Positions 15,673 through 23,092 of a stretch of DNA of 36,118 nucleotides are shown here, piece after piece. Origin of the DNA: an uncultured Burkholderiales bacterium. GTDB lineage: Bacteria > Pseudomonadota > Gammaproteobacteria > Burkholderiales > Burkholderiaceae_C. How positions within the stretch are numbered: position 1 is the first letter of the stretch; each line of letters begins with the position of its first letter. A program made the position numbers and the translations under genes. The notes beneath the pieces were generated by a model that saw only the letters and a list, made by a program, of their open reading frames with translations, searched no databases and was not told the DNA's origin. Where the stretch lies: contig CADEDE010000024.1 in assembly GCA_902825995.1 (NCBI GenBank), positions 1-36,118 of the forward strand, in the 5' to 3' direction.

Positions 15673-17013
15673 TTACTTGAAATGCTTGACCAGCACCTGC
15701 GAGCGCCGATCCCAGTTGTACTTGCGCTTGCGCGCCTCGGGCAGCCAGTCGGCATCGGCCGGCTGAAAACCGCGCTTGACGAACCAGTGCATCGTGCGCG
15801 TCGTCAGCACGAAGATACTGGCCAGGCCCATGCCGCGTGCGCGTTGTTCGACGCGTTTCAAGATGCGGTCGCCATCGCCCTGGCCCTGGACCTGCGGGCT
15901 GACGGTCAGCGCGGCCATCTCGGCGGTATTGGCTTCCGGATAGGGATACAGCGCGGCGCAGCCGAAGATCACACCGTCGTGTTCGATCACGGTGTAGTTG
16001 GCGATATCGCGCTCGATCTCGGTGCGCTCGCGGCGCACCAGGGTGCCGTCGCGCTCGAAGGGTTCGATCAGTTGCAGGATGCCGCCGACATCGTCGCTGC
16101 TGGCTTCGCGCAGGCTCTCCAGTTTTTCATCGACAACCATCGTGCCGATGCCGTCATGCGTATAGACCTCCTGCAACAGCGCGCCATCGACTCCGAAGGG
16201 CAGGATATGCGAGCGCTCGACGCCTTCGCGGCAGGCCTTGACGCAGTGCCTCAGGTAGAAGGCCACATCGGTCGGCTGTGTCGGAGCGGGCAGGGCAGCC
16301 AGCAGGCGCTCGGCATCGGCGAGGGCCAGTTCGGTATCGATATCGCTGGCCGCATCGTCGTTGTTCTCGCGCACGCCAGGCACTTCGGTGACGAACATCA
16401 GCTTGTCGGCCTGTAAGGCGATCGCGGTCGATGTCGCCACATCTTCCATGGTCAGGTTGAAGGCTTCGCCGGTGGGCGAAAAACCGAACGGCGACAGCAG
16501 CACGACGGCGCCGGTGTCGATCGCCCGCCGCATCGCCACCGCATCGACCTTGCGCACCACGCCGCTGTGCATGAAGTCGATGCCATCGACGATGCCGACC
16601 GGCCGCGCGGTCAGGAAGTTGCCGGAAATCACGCGCAAGGTGGCATTCGCCATCGGCGTATTCGGCAGACCTTGCGAAAACGCGGCCTCGATCTCGAAGC
16701 GCAGTTGGCCGGCGGCCTCCTGCGCGCAATCCAGCGCGATTTCGTCGGTGATGCGCAGGCCGTGGCTGAAGCGCTCGGGGTGGCCCTTGGCCTTCAGTTG
16801 CTCACTCACCTGGGGCCGAAAGCCATGCACCAGCACCAGCTTGATGCCCATCGCATGCAGGATCGCCAGATCCTGCACGAAGGCCGACAGCTTGCCGGCG
16901 GCGATGCCTTCGCCGGCGATGGCCACAACGAAGGTCTTGCCGCGGTAAGCGTGGATGTACGGCGCTACCGAACGAAACCAGGGGACGAAGGTGTGGGGGA
17001 AGACGAGGCTCAT
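15673..17013 (-). CDS. argA: Amino-acid N-acetyltransferase ArgA (N-acetylglutamate synthase)
   Basis: Encodes 446 residues. It acetylates glutamate with acetyl-CoA, the first step of arginine synthesis. The N-terminal amino-acid-kinase-like domain (FRSVAPYIHAYRGKTFVVAI, LVLVHGFRPQV, the ISGNFLTARPVG block and LLSPFGFSPTGEAFNL) provides arginine feedback binding in the family. The C-terminal GNAT domain carries the acetyl-CoA loop in VSPQVQGQGDGDRIL and ends in KYNWDRRSQVLVKHF. The ATG at 17013 (MSLVFPHTFVPWFRSV) matches the family start; the frame stays open upstream only as a shadow of the opposing gene. CACAAT lies 10 nt before the ATG as a possible -10. It is followed by yggX. Confidence 0.95.
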   Translation of the reverse strand: MSLVFPHTFVPWFRSVAPYIHAYRGKTFVVAIAGEGIAAGKLSAFVQDLAILHAMGIKLVLVHGFRPQVSEQLKAKGHPERFSHGLRITDEIALDCAQEAAGQLRFEIEAAFSQGLPNTPMANATLRVISGNFLTARPVGIVDGIDFMHSGVVRKVDAVAMRRAIDTGAVVLLSPFGFSPTGEAFNLTMEDVATSTAIALQADKLMFVTEVPGVRENNDDAASDIDTELALADAERLLAALPAPTQPTDVAFYLRHCVKACREGVERSHILPFGVDGALLQEVYTHDGIGTMVVDEKLESLREASSDDVGGILQLIEPFERDGTLVRRERTEIERDIANYTVIEHDGVIFGCAALYPYPEANTAEMAALTVSPQVQGQGDGDRILKRVEQRARGMGLASIFVLTTRTMHWFVKRGFQPADADWLPEARKRKYNWDRRSQVLVKHFK

Positions 17014-17109
17014 GGCGTGGTGGATTGTGCCGCAGGCCGTCGCCGTGGCATTGACGACCGCACGCGCCCGGCGCAGCATGTCGCCCCCACTTTCCTCGAG
17101 GAGCCCGCG

Positions 17110-17493
17110 ATGGACGCCTACAAGACCCACGGTGCATTCAGCTGGTCGGAGCTGATGACCAGCAACCCGAAAGCCGCCTGCGAGTTCTACGGCACCCTGT
17201 TCGGCTGGAAGGCCGAGACGATGGATATGGGCACCGGCCCGTACCACGTGCTCAAGGTTGGCGAGACATCGGTCGGCGGCATCATGGGCAAGCCGCCGGG
17301 TACGCCGGCCGGCATGCCGTCGATGTGGGGCTGCTATGTCACGGTCGATGACGTGGACAAGACCCTGGCTGCGGCGAAGAAGCTCGGCGGCAGCGTGCTG
17401 ATGGAGCCGATGGAAGTCAAGGGCGTCGGCCGCATGGCCGTCATTCAAGACCCGCAGGGCGCGGCCTTGAGCGTCATCACCTACGGCAGGTGA
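17110..17493 (+). CDS. VOC (glyoxalase-fold) family protein
   Basis: Encodes 127 residues, one vicinal-oxygen-chelate domain made of two beta-alpha-beta-beta-beta units. Seen: GAFSWSELMTSNPKAACEFY (start, usual for the CFP-30/27-kDa antigen-type VOC group), TLFGWKAETMDMG, GGIMGKPP, WGCYVTVDDVDKTLA and the end GRMAVIQDPQGAALSVI. Members bind a metal and act as glyoxalases, dioxygenases or resistance proteins; the substrate is not predictable here. GAGGAG precedes the ATG. It is divergent from argA with 96 bp between them. Confidence 0.9.
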   Translation: MDAYKTHGAFSWSELMTSNPKAACEFYGTLFGWKAETMDMGTGPYHVLKVGETSVGGIMGKPPGTPAGMPSMWGCYVTVDDVDKTLAAAKKLGGSVLMEPMEVKGVGRMAVIQDPQGAALSVITYGR

Positions 17494-17501
17494 CCGTTGG
17501 T

Positions 17502-17525
17502 GGGGCGCGGGATAATCCGCGCCCC
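17502..17525 (+). promoter_or_regulatory. Perfect GC hairpin containing a -10-like hexamer just before hrpA
   Basis: GGGGCGCGG and CCGCGCCCC form a perfect 9-bp inverted repeat around the loop GATAAT. GATAAT is one base from the -10 consensus and ends 9 nt before a GTG that can start hrpA. The element starts 8 bp after the VOC stop. It could be a promoter with a near-leaderless start, a hairpin at the end of the VOC message, or both. It has no T-tract. Confidence 0.45.
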
Positions 17526-20500
17526 GTGCCTGCCGCCATCGTCCCGACGCCTCTCCCCCCGATCACCTTTCCCGAGGCGCTGCCGGTATCGGCGCGGCGC
17601 GACGAGATCGCACTGGCGCTGCGAGCGCACCAGGTGATCATCGTCTGCGGCGAAACCGGCTCGGGCAAGACCACGCAACTGCCGAAGATCGCGCTCCAAC
17701 TCGGCCGCGGCCGCGCCAACACCGGCAAGCTGATCGGCCACACCCAGCCGCGGCGCATCGCGGCGTCGAGCGTAGCCAAGCGCATTGCCGAAGAGCTGAA
17801 AACGCCGCTCGGTGCGGTCGTCGGTTTCAAGGTGCGTTTTCAGGATCGCCTGCAGCCGGGCGCCTCTGTGAAGCTGATGACCGACGGCATCCTGCTGGCC
17901 GAAACCCAGGGCGACCCGCTGCTGCGCGCCTACGACACGCTGATCATCGACGAGGCGCACGAGCGTTCGCTGAATATCGATTTCCTGCTCGGGCATTTGA
18001 AGCAGGTGCTGCCGCGGCGACCCGACCTGAAGGTCATCGTCACCTCGGCCACCATCGACGCGGATCGCTTCGCGCAGCACTTTGCGGGCAGGGCCGGGCC
18101 GGCACCGGTGATCCAGGTCTCGGGCCGGCTGTTCCCTGTCGAGCAACGCTGGCGGCCCTTCGAGTGGAACGAGGCCCCCAAGGCGACGTCGTCGCCAGCT
18201 CCCCAGGGGGGCGCGCCGCCCTTGGGGCGGCCCGGCGGACGGCCGGAGCGCGATCTGAACGTCGCCATCGCCGAAGCGGTCGATGAGCTGTGGGTCGGCA
18301 GCCCAGTAGGCGACATCCTCGTCTTCCTGCCCGGCGAGCGTGAAATTCGCGAGGCCGCGGATCATCTGCGCAAGCACCTCGCGCACAGCCCGGCCAAGCG
18401 CCACACCGAGATCCTGCCGCTCTTTGCGCGCCTGTCGCAGGCCGAGCAGGACCGCGTCTTCGAGACCGGCGGCGCCGCGCGCATCGTGCTCGCCACCAAC
18501 GTCGCCGAGACCTCGCTCACGGTGCCCGGCATCCGCTACGTGATCGACGCCGGCCTGGCACGCGTCAAGCGCTACAGCTACCGCAACAAGGTCGAGCAAT
18601 TGCAGATCGAAGCCATCAGCCAGGCGGCGGCGAATCAGCGCGCCGGGCGCTGCGGCCGCGTGGCCGGCGGCACCTGCATCCGCCTCTACGACGAAGCCGA
18701 TTTCGCAGGCCGGCCGCGCTTCACCGACCCGGAAATCCTGCGCTCGTCGCTGGCCGGCGTGATCCTTCGCATGAAATCGCTCGGCCTGGGGCTGGTCGAG
18801 GATTTTCCGTTTCTCGAGCCGCCGCCGAAGAAGGCCATCGTCGATGGCTATGCGCTGCTCGGCGAACTCGGTGCCGTCGATGAGCGCAACGAGTTGACGC
18901 CGATCGGCCGCGAACTCTCGCGCCTGCCGCTGGACCCGCGCATCGGCCGCATGATCGTCGAGGCGCGCGAGCGTCAATCGCTGGCCGAGGTGCTGGTGAT
19001 CGCCGCCGCGCTGTCGGGCCAGGATGTGCGCGACCGCCCGCAGGATCGCGCCCAACTCGCCGACGAACGCCACAAACCCTTCGACGACGAGCGTAGCGAA
19101 TTCAGCGGCACGCTCAAACTCTGGCAGTGGCTCGAAGGCGGGCGCGGCCACAGCGCCGAGCACAAGGAGCACAAGCTCTCGAATCGCCAGCAGGAGCAGC
19201 GCCTGCGGGATCAGTTCATCTCGCCGCGCCGCGTGCGCGAATGGCGCGATATCCATTCGCAATTGCTGACCGTGGTGGCCGAGCACGGCTGGCGGCTCAA
19301 CACGGCGCCGGCCAACTACGAGCAGATTCACCTCGCATTGCTGGCTGGCCTGTTGGGCAATATCGGCCTCAAGGCCGATGACGACGATTGGTATCTCGGC
19401 GCACGCGGCATCAAATTCTGGCGCCACCCGGGCGCCAATCTGTCGAAGAAGCCCGGCCGCTGGCTGATGGCTGCCGAATTGGTCGAGACGACGCGCCTCT
19501 TCGGCCGCGGCCTGGCCGCCATCGAGCCGACCTGGATCGAGCGCATCGGCGGCCACCTGCTGAAGACCCAACTGCTGGAACCGCATTGGGAGAAGAAGGC
19601 CGCCGAGGTGGTGGCGCTGGAACGCGCCACGCTCTACGGCCTGGTGATCTACAACAACCGCAAGGTCAATTTCGGGCGCATCGATGCGCCCGCCGCACGC
19701 GAGATCTTCATCCGCGAAGCGCTGGTGCATGCCGATTGGGAGACCCGGCTGCCCTTCCTGGCGCACAACGAAAAGCTGATCCACCGGGTGCAGGAGTTGG
19801 AGCACAAGGCGCGCCGCCAGGATGTGTTGATCGACGACGAATTGATCCACGCCTTCTACGACCAGCAGGTGCCGGCCGATGTGGTCAGCGGCGCGACATT
19901 CGAGCGCTGGTACCGCGAGGAGGTGAAGCGCCAGCCGGAGCTGTTGAAGCTCACGCGCGACGAGTTGATGCGCCACGAGGCGGCGGGCATCACGACCCAG
20001 GCCTTCCCGAAGACCGTGCGCCTTGGCGGCATCGATTGCGTGGCGAGTTACCTGCACGAACCCGGCGACGCCAAGGACGGCCTCACCGTCACGGTGCCGA
20101 TCTATGCGCTCAACCAGGTCAGCGAAGAGCGCTGCGAGTGGCTGGTGCCGGGCATGCTCGCGGCCAAGGTGCTGGCCTTGGTGAAGAGCCTGCACCAGCG
20201 CCCGCGCTCGCGGCTGGTGCCCTTGCCGGACTTCGCCGACGAGTTCTGCGCCGGCGCGCCGTTCGCGCAGGGCGATTTGATCGACGTGCTGCGCAAGGCG
20301 GTGTGCGAACGCGCGCAGCTCGCCGTGCAGCGTAACGACTTCAAGCTGGAGACCCTGGCGCCGCATCTGTGGATGAATTTCCGCATCGTCGATGAGCATG
20401 GAAGGCAGCTTGGGGCGGGGCGCAATCTGGCGGCGCTGAAGGCCGAGCTCGGTGCGCAGGCGCGTTCCGCTTTTCAGGCGCTGGCTGTGCTCAAGGGTCA

Positions 20501-21455
20501 GACCGCGATCCGCGAGCCCTCACCCCAACCCTCTCCCAGAGGGAGAGGGGGCGAATTACCCTCTCCCTCTGGGAGAGGGCAGGGTGAGGGCCGCGAAGCG
20601 CCACCCAACACCCGTTACACCGATTGGACCTTCGGCGAACTCCCCGAGCTGATGGAGGTGCGCAAGGCCGGCCAAACGCTCGTCGGCTTCCCGGCCCTGA
20701 TCGACAAACAATCCGGCGTCGAAATCGAAGTCTTCGACGAGCCCGGCATGGCCGCCGCCAAACACCGCGCCGGCCTGCGCCGTCTGATTGCGCTGCAGCT
20801 CAAGGAGCCGCTGAAATATCTGGAGAAAAATATTCCCGACCTGCCGCGCCTGGCCACGCAGTTCATGGCCCTGGGCAGCGCCGAGGAATTGCGCGAGCAG
20901 ATCGTGGCCGTGGCCCTGGACCGTGCCTTTCTCGCCGATGCGCTGCCCACCGATGCCGCTTCATTCAAGGCGCGCGTCGAAGCTGGCCGCGGGCGCCTGA
21001 GCTTGATCGCGCAGGAGGTGGCGCGCGCGGCCGGCGCCGTCTTGCAGGAATACGCCAACGCGCAGCGCAAGCTGAAGGACAGCCGGCCGCCCAAGGACGT
21101 GGCCGACGATATCGCGGCGCAACTGCAACGCCTGGTTGGCAAACGCTTTCTGGCGGCCACCGATTGGTCGGCGCTGGCGCAGCTGCCGCGCTACCTGCGC
21201 GCGGTGGTGATGCGCCTGGACAAGCTGCGTGCCGACCCGGCGCGCGATGCGCAGCGCCTGGCCGAGCTGCGCCCGATCGAGCAGCGCTGGCTGCGCGGTC
21301 TGGCCGAACGCCGCGGCAGCACCGATGCGCGGCTCGATGCATTCGGCTGGTTGATCGAGGAGCTGCGCGTCAGCCTCTTCGCGCAGGAGTTGCGCACGCC
21401 GCAGCCGGTGAGCGTCAAGCGCCTGGAAAAAGCCTGGGCCCAGCTCGAGCGCTGA
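17526..21455 (+). CDS. hrpA: ATP-dependent RNA helicase HrpA (DEAH box), with two repeat-derived insertions
   Basis: Encodes about 1309 residues, the usual HrpA size. DEAH-helicase motifs are present in order: CGETGSGKTTQLPK (I), TQPRRIAA (Ia), IIDEAHERS (II), VTSATIDADRF (III), NVAETSLTVPGI (V) and QRAGRCGRVAGG (VI). The helicase-associated and OB-fold regions follow, and a long C-terminal HrpA domain contains FGELPELMEV. HrpA acts on RNA and rescues stalled or collided ribosomes. Two stretches do not belong to the family: a Pro/Gly/Ala-rich insert encoded at about 18174-18244 and a SPQPSPRGRG-type insert encoded at 20517-20590; both are repeat DNA read in frame. The start is uncertain: GTG 17526 is used here, and an in-frame GTG at 17490 overlapping the VOC stop is the alternative. 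It converges on the transglycosylase gene with 15 bp between. Confidence 0.93.
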   Translation: MPAAIVPTPLPPITFPEALPVSARRDEIALALRAHQVIIVCGETGSGKTTQLPKIALQLGRGRANTGKLIGHTQPRRIAASSVAKRIAEELKTPLGAVVGFKVRFQDRLQPGASVKLMTDGILLAETQGDPLLRAYDTLIIDEAHERSLNIDFLLGHLKQVLPRRPDLKVIVTSATIDADRFAQHFAGRAGPAPVIQVSGRLFPVEQRWRPFEWNEAPKATSSPAPQGGAPPLGRPGGRPERDLNVAIAEAVDELWVGSPVGDILVFLPGEREIREAADHLRKHLAHSPAKRHTEILPLFARLSQAEQDRVFETGGAARIVLATNVAETSLTVPGIRYVIDAGLARVKRYSYRNKVEQLQIEAISQAAANQRAGRCGRVAGGTCIRLYDEADFAGRPRFTDPEILRSSLAGVILRMKSLGLGLVEDFPFLEPPPKKAIVDGYALLGELGAVDERNELTPIGRELSRLPLDPRIGRMIVEARERQSLAEVLVIAAALSGQDVRDRPQDRAQLADERHKPFDDERSEFSGTLKLWQWLEGGRGHSAEHKEHKLSNRQQEQRLRDQFISPRRVREWRDIHSQLLTVVAEHGWRLNTAPANYEQIHLALLAGLLGNIGLKADDDDWYLGARGIKFWRHPGANLSKKPGRWLMAAELVETTRLFGRGLAAIEPTWIERIGGHLLKTQLLEPHWEKKAAEVVALERATLYGLVIYNNRKVNFGRIDAPAAREIFIREALVHADWETRLPFLAHNEKLIHRVQELEHKARRQDVLIDDELIHAFYDQQVPADVVSGATFERWYREEVKRQPELLKLTRDELMRHEAAGITTQAFPKTVRLGGIDCVASYLHEPGDAKDGLTVTVPIYALNQVSEERCEWLVPGMLAAKVLALVKSLHQRPRSRLVPLPDFADEFCAGAPFAQGDLIDVLRKAVCERAQLAVQRNDFKLETLAPHLWMNFRIVDEHGRQLGAGRNLAALKAELGAQARSAFQALAVLKGQTAIREPSPQPSPRGRGGELPSPSGRGQGEGREAPPNTRYTDWTFGELPELMEVRKAGQTLVGFPALIDKQSGVEIEVFDEPGMAAAKHRAGLRRLIALQLKEPLKYLEKNIPDLPRLATQFMALGSAEELREQIVAVALDRAFLADALPTDAASFKARVEAGRGRLSLIAQEVARAAGAVLQEYANAQRKLKDSRPPKDVADDIAAQLQRLVGKRFLAATDWSALAQLPRYLRAVVMRLDKLRADPARDAQRLAELRPIEQRWLRGLAERRGSTDARLDAFGWLIEELRVSLFAQELRTPQPVSVKRLEKAWAQLER
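18174..18244. repeat. Intergenic-type palindromic repeat inside hrpA (copy 1)
   Basis: A G/C-rich stretch starting GCCCCCAAGGCG and holding the rough inverse CGCCCTTGGGGC, with a CCCCAGGGGGG palindrome between and a GGCCCGGCGGACGGCC end. This composition and order resemble a dispersed intergenic repeat of Burkholderiales (from memory). It is read in frame as an Ala/Pro/Gly-rich segment (SSPAPQGGAPPLGRPGGRP) in the linker before DLNVAIAEAVDELW of HrpA, where homologues continue without it. Confidence 0.65.
20517..20590. repeat. CCCTCACCCCAACCCTCTCCC-class palindromic repeat inside hrpA (copy 2)
   Basis: Two arms of about 33 bp, nearly perfect inverse complements, flank a 9-bp loop; each arm also contains the smaller palindrome CTCCCAGAGGGAG or its equivalent. 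The first arm is the widely dispersed proteobacterial repeat whose translations are often mis-annotated as peptides with the core PSPRGRG. Here it is read in frame as EPSPQPSPRGRGGELPSPS within HrpA, in the linker before the C-terminal domain. The message would form a strong hairpin here. Confidence 0.85.
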
Positions 21456-21470
21456 GCGCTGGTGCAAGGC

Positions 21471-22298
21471 TCAGCGAATCCCGGCCAGCCGACGCAGCGA
21501 GTGCATCTGCGGCGAAGGCTCGGTGATCTTGGCGTCGAAGGGTTGGCGCGTGCTGCCGAAGCGGCCGACCACGCGGCGCACATATTCGCGCGTCTCATCG
21601 TACGGTGGCACGCCGCGGAACTGGTTGACCGCCCCTTCGCCGGCGTTGTAGGCCGCGGCCACCAGCACCACATCGCCCTCGAAGTAGGCCAGCAACCAGC
21701 GCAGATAGGCCACGCCGCCGCGGATATTGTCTTGCGCGTCAAACGGGTTGCGCACGCCGAAGCGCTTGGCGGTTTGCGGAATCAATTGCATCAGGCCCAT
21801 CGCGGCCTTGGGCGAAACGGCGGTCACGTCGAAATTGGATTCGACCGCGATGATCGACAGCACGAGTTGCGGCGACACTTGATATTGCGGCGCGAGTTTT
21901 CGCACCAAGGCCTCGATATGCGGCGGCGGCGCAGAAAGGCGTGTCGATGTGGGCACGATGGTTCGCGCCACCGTGAAGCAGGCTGGCGCCTCGGCCACCG
22001 GCCAGGTCACCGCCTTCAGCATCTTCTCGGCGAATGCATGCCCTTGCAGCGAGGCTGCCGTGAACAGGTAGGCCGCCCAATCGTCATGCCGCTGGCTGCC
22101 GCGGCCGTGGGCATAGAGCCAGGCCAGTTCGTATTGCGATTCCGCGTCGCCGCGCCGCGCCAGCCGGCACAGCTCGGCGATGGCCTCGGGGCTGTTGCGG
22201 GCCGCAACCGTCGGGTCGGGATCGTTGACATTGGCATGCGACGGCCAGGCGGCGAGCGACAGGCAGGCAATGGCGAACCGGCGGGCGAAGGGCTTCAT
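21471..22298 (-). CDS. Lytic transglycosylase (SLT domain) with an N-terminal Sel1-like region
   Basis: Encodes 275 residues. After a signal peptide (MKPFARRFAIACLSLAAWPS ending at HA) comes a Sel1/TPR-like helix pair (DAESQYELAWLYAHGRGSQ, LFTAASLQGHAFAEKML), then the SLT catalytic domain with the Glu in IIAVESNFDVTAVSPKAAMG, GLMQLIPQTAKRFGV, IRGGVAYLRWLL and VAAAYNAGEGAV. These enzymes cut peptidoglycan, leaving 1,6-anhydromuramic acid. The ATG at 22298 is preferred to one at 22310 because it starts the signal peptide. TAGACT lies 12 nt upstream on the coding strand. It is 77 bp after serB and ends 15 bp from the hrpA stop. Confidence 0.92.
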   Translation of the reverse strand: MKPFARRFAIACLSLAAWPSHANVNDPDPTVAARNSPEAIAELCRLARRGDAESQYELAWLYAHGRGSQRHDDWAAYLFTAASLQGHAFAEKMLKAVTWPVAEAPACFTVARTIVPTSTRLSAPPPHIEALVRKLAPQYQVSPQLVLSIIAVESNFDVTAVSPKAAMGLMQLIPQTAKRFGVRNPFDAQDNIRGGVAYLRWLLAYFEGDVVLVAAAYNAGEGAVNQFRGVPPYDETREYVRRVVGRFGSTRQPFDAKITEPSPQMHSLRRLAGIR

Positions 22299-22375
22299 GG
22301 GCAGGCCCAAAGTCTAGTGCGTCACGCGCCGGACGCCACCCCGAGAAGGCGGGGCGGGCCGCAGCGCCGTGCGCA

Positions 22376-23092
22376 CTATGGTGTGTGCACGACTTCGAGC
22401 AGGCGATCCAGGCCGCCGCTATCGATCGCCACCATCGCCCGCTCGCGCACTTTGGGCTTGGCGTGGTAGGCCACCGAGAGCCCGGCGATGGCCATCATCG
22501 GCAAGTCGTTGGCGCCATCGCCCACGGCGATGGCCTGGCGCGGTTCGATGCCGAGCTGAGTGCAGGTCTGCTGCAACATGCGGCGCTTTTCATCGCCATC
22601 GCAGATATCGCCCCAGGGCTGATCGACCATGCGACCGGTGAGCTTGCCGCCGACGATTTCGAGCACATTGCTGCGCGTGAAATCCAGGCCCAGTTGGTCG
22701 CGCACGCGGTCGGTGAAGAAGGTGAAGCCGCCCGAGACGAGCAGGGTTTTCAGGCCGGCGGCCTGGCAGGCATGGACCAGAGCCTCGGCGCCGGGGTTGA
22801 GTTGCAAACGCTCGCGCCACACCTGTTCCAGCGCCTGGACCGGCACGCCCGCGAGCAACGCCACACGGCGGCGCAGGCTGTCCTTGTAGTCGGCGATCTC
22901 GCCGCGCATCGCGGCTTCGGTGATGGCCGCAACCTCGGCCTTGCGCTCGGCGGCGGCGGCGATTTCATCGACGCATTCGATATTGATCAGCGTCGAATCC
23001 ATATCGAGGGCGATTAGGCCGAAGTCGCGCAGGCGCAGCGGCGGGGTGACGCCACGCAATGCGAGGCCGGGGGCGAAGTCGATCGGCATCAT
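22376..23092 (-). CDS. serB: Phosphoserine phosphatase SerB
   Basis: Encodes 238 residues of the HAD superfamily. It removes phosphate from L-phosphoserine, the last step of serine synthesis. Motif I is IALDMDSTL (nucleophile Asp30, acid/base Asp32), followed by NIECVDEIA, motif II in TLLVSGGFTFF, and motifs III/IV in GDGANDLPMM. There is no N-terminal ACT domain, so it is the short form. The ATG at 23092 overlaps the mfd stop (ATGA); a second ATG lies at 23089. It is therefore coupled to mfd. Confidence 0.95.
   Translation of the reverse strand: MMPIDFAPGLALRGVTPPLRLRDFGLIALDMDSTLINIECVDEIAAAAERKAEVAAITEAAMRGEIADYKDSLRRRVALLAGVPVQALEQVWRERLQLNPGAEALVHACQAAGLKTLLVSGGFTFFTDRVRDQLGLDFTRSNVLEIVGGKLTGRMVDQPWGDICDGDEKRRMLQQTCTQLGIEPRQAIAVGDGANDLPMMAIAGLSVAYHAKPKVRERAMVAIDSGGLDRLLEVVHTP

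Noticed and set aside
17481-20399. Open minus-strand frame of 972 codons opposite hrpA
   Set aside because: HrpA on the plus strand has all helicase motifs. The opposing frame is an artefact of high third-position G+C, with no family motifs and His/Gln/Arg-rich content.
22322-22372. Terminator between serB and the transglycosylase gene
   Set aside because: Only a 5-bp CCCCG/CGGGG pair is visible, without a T-tract.
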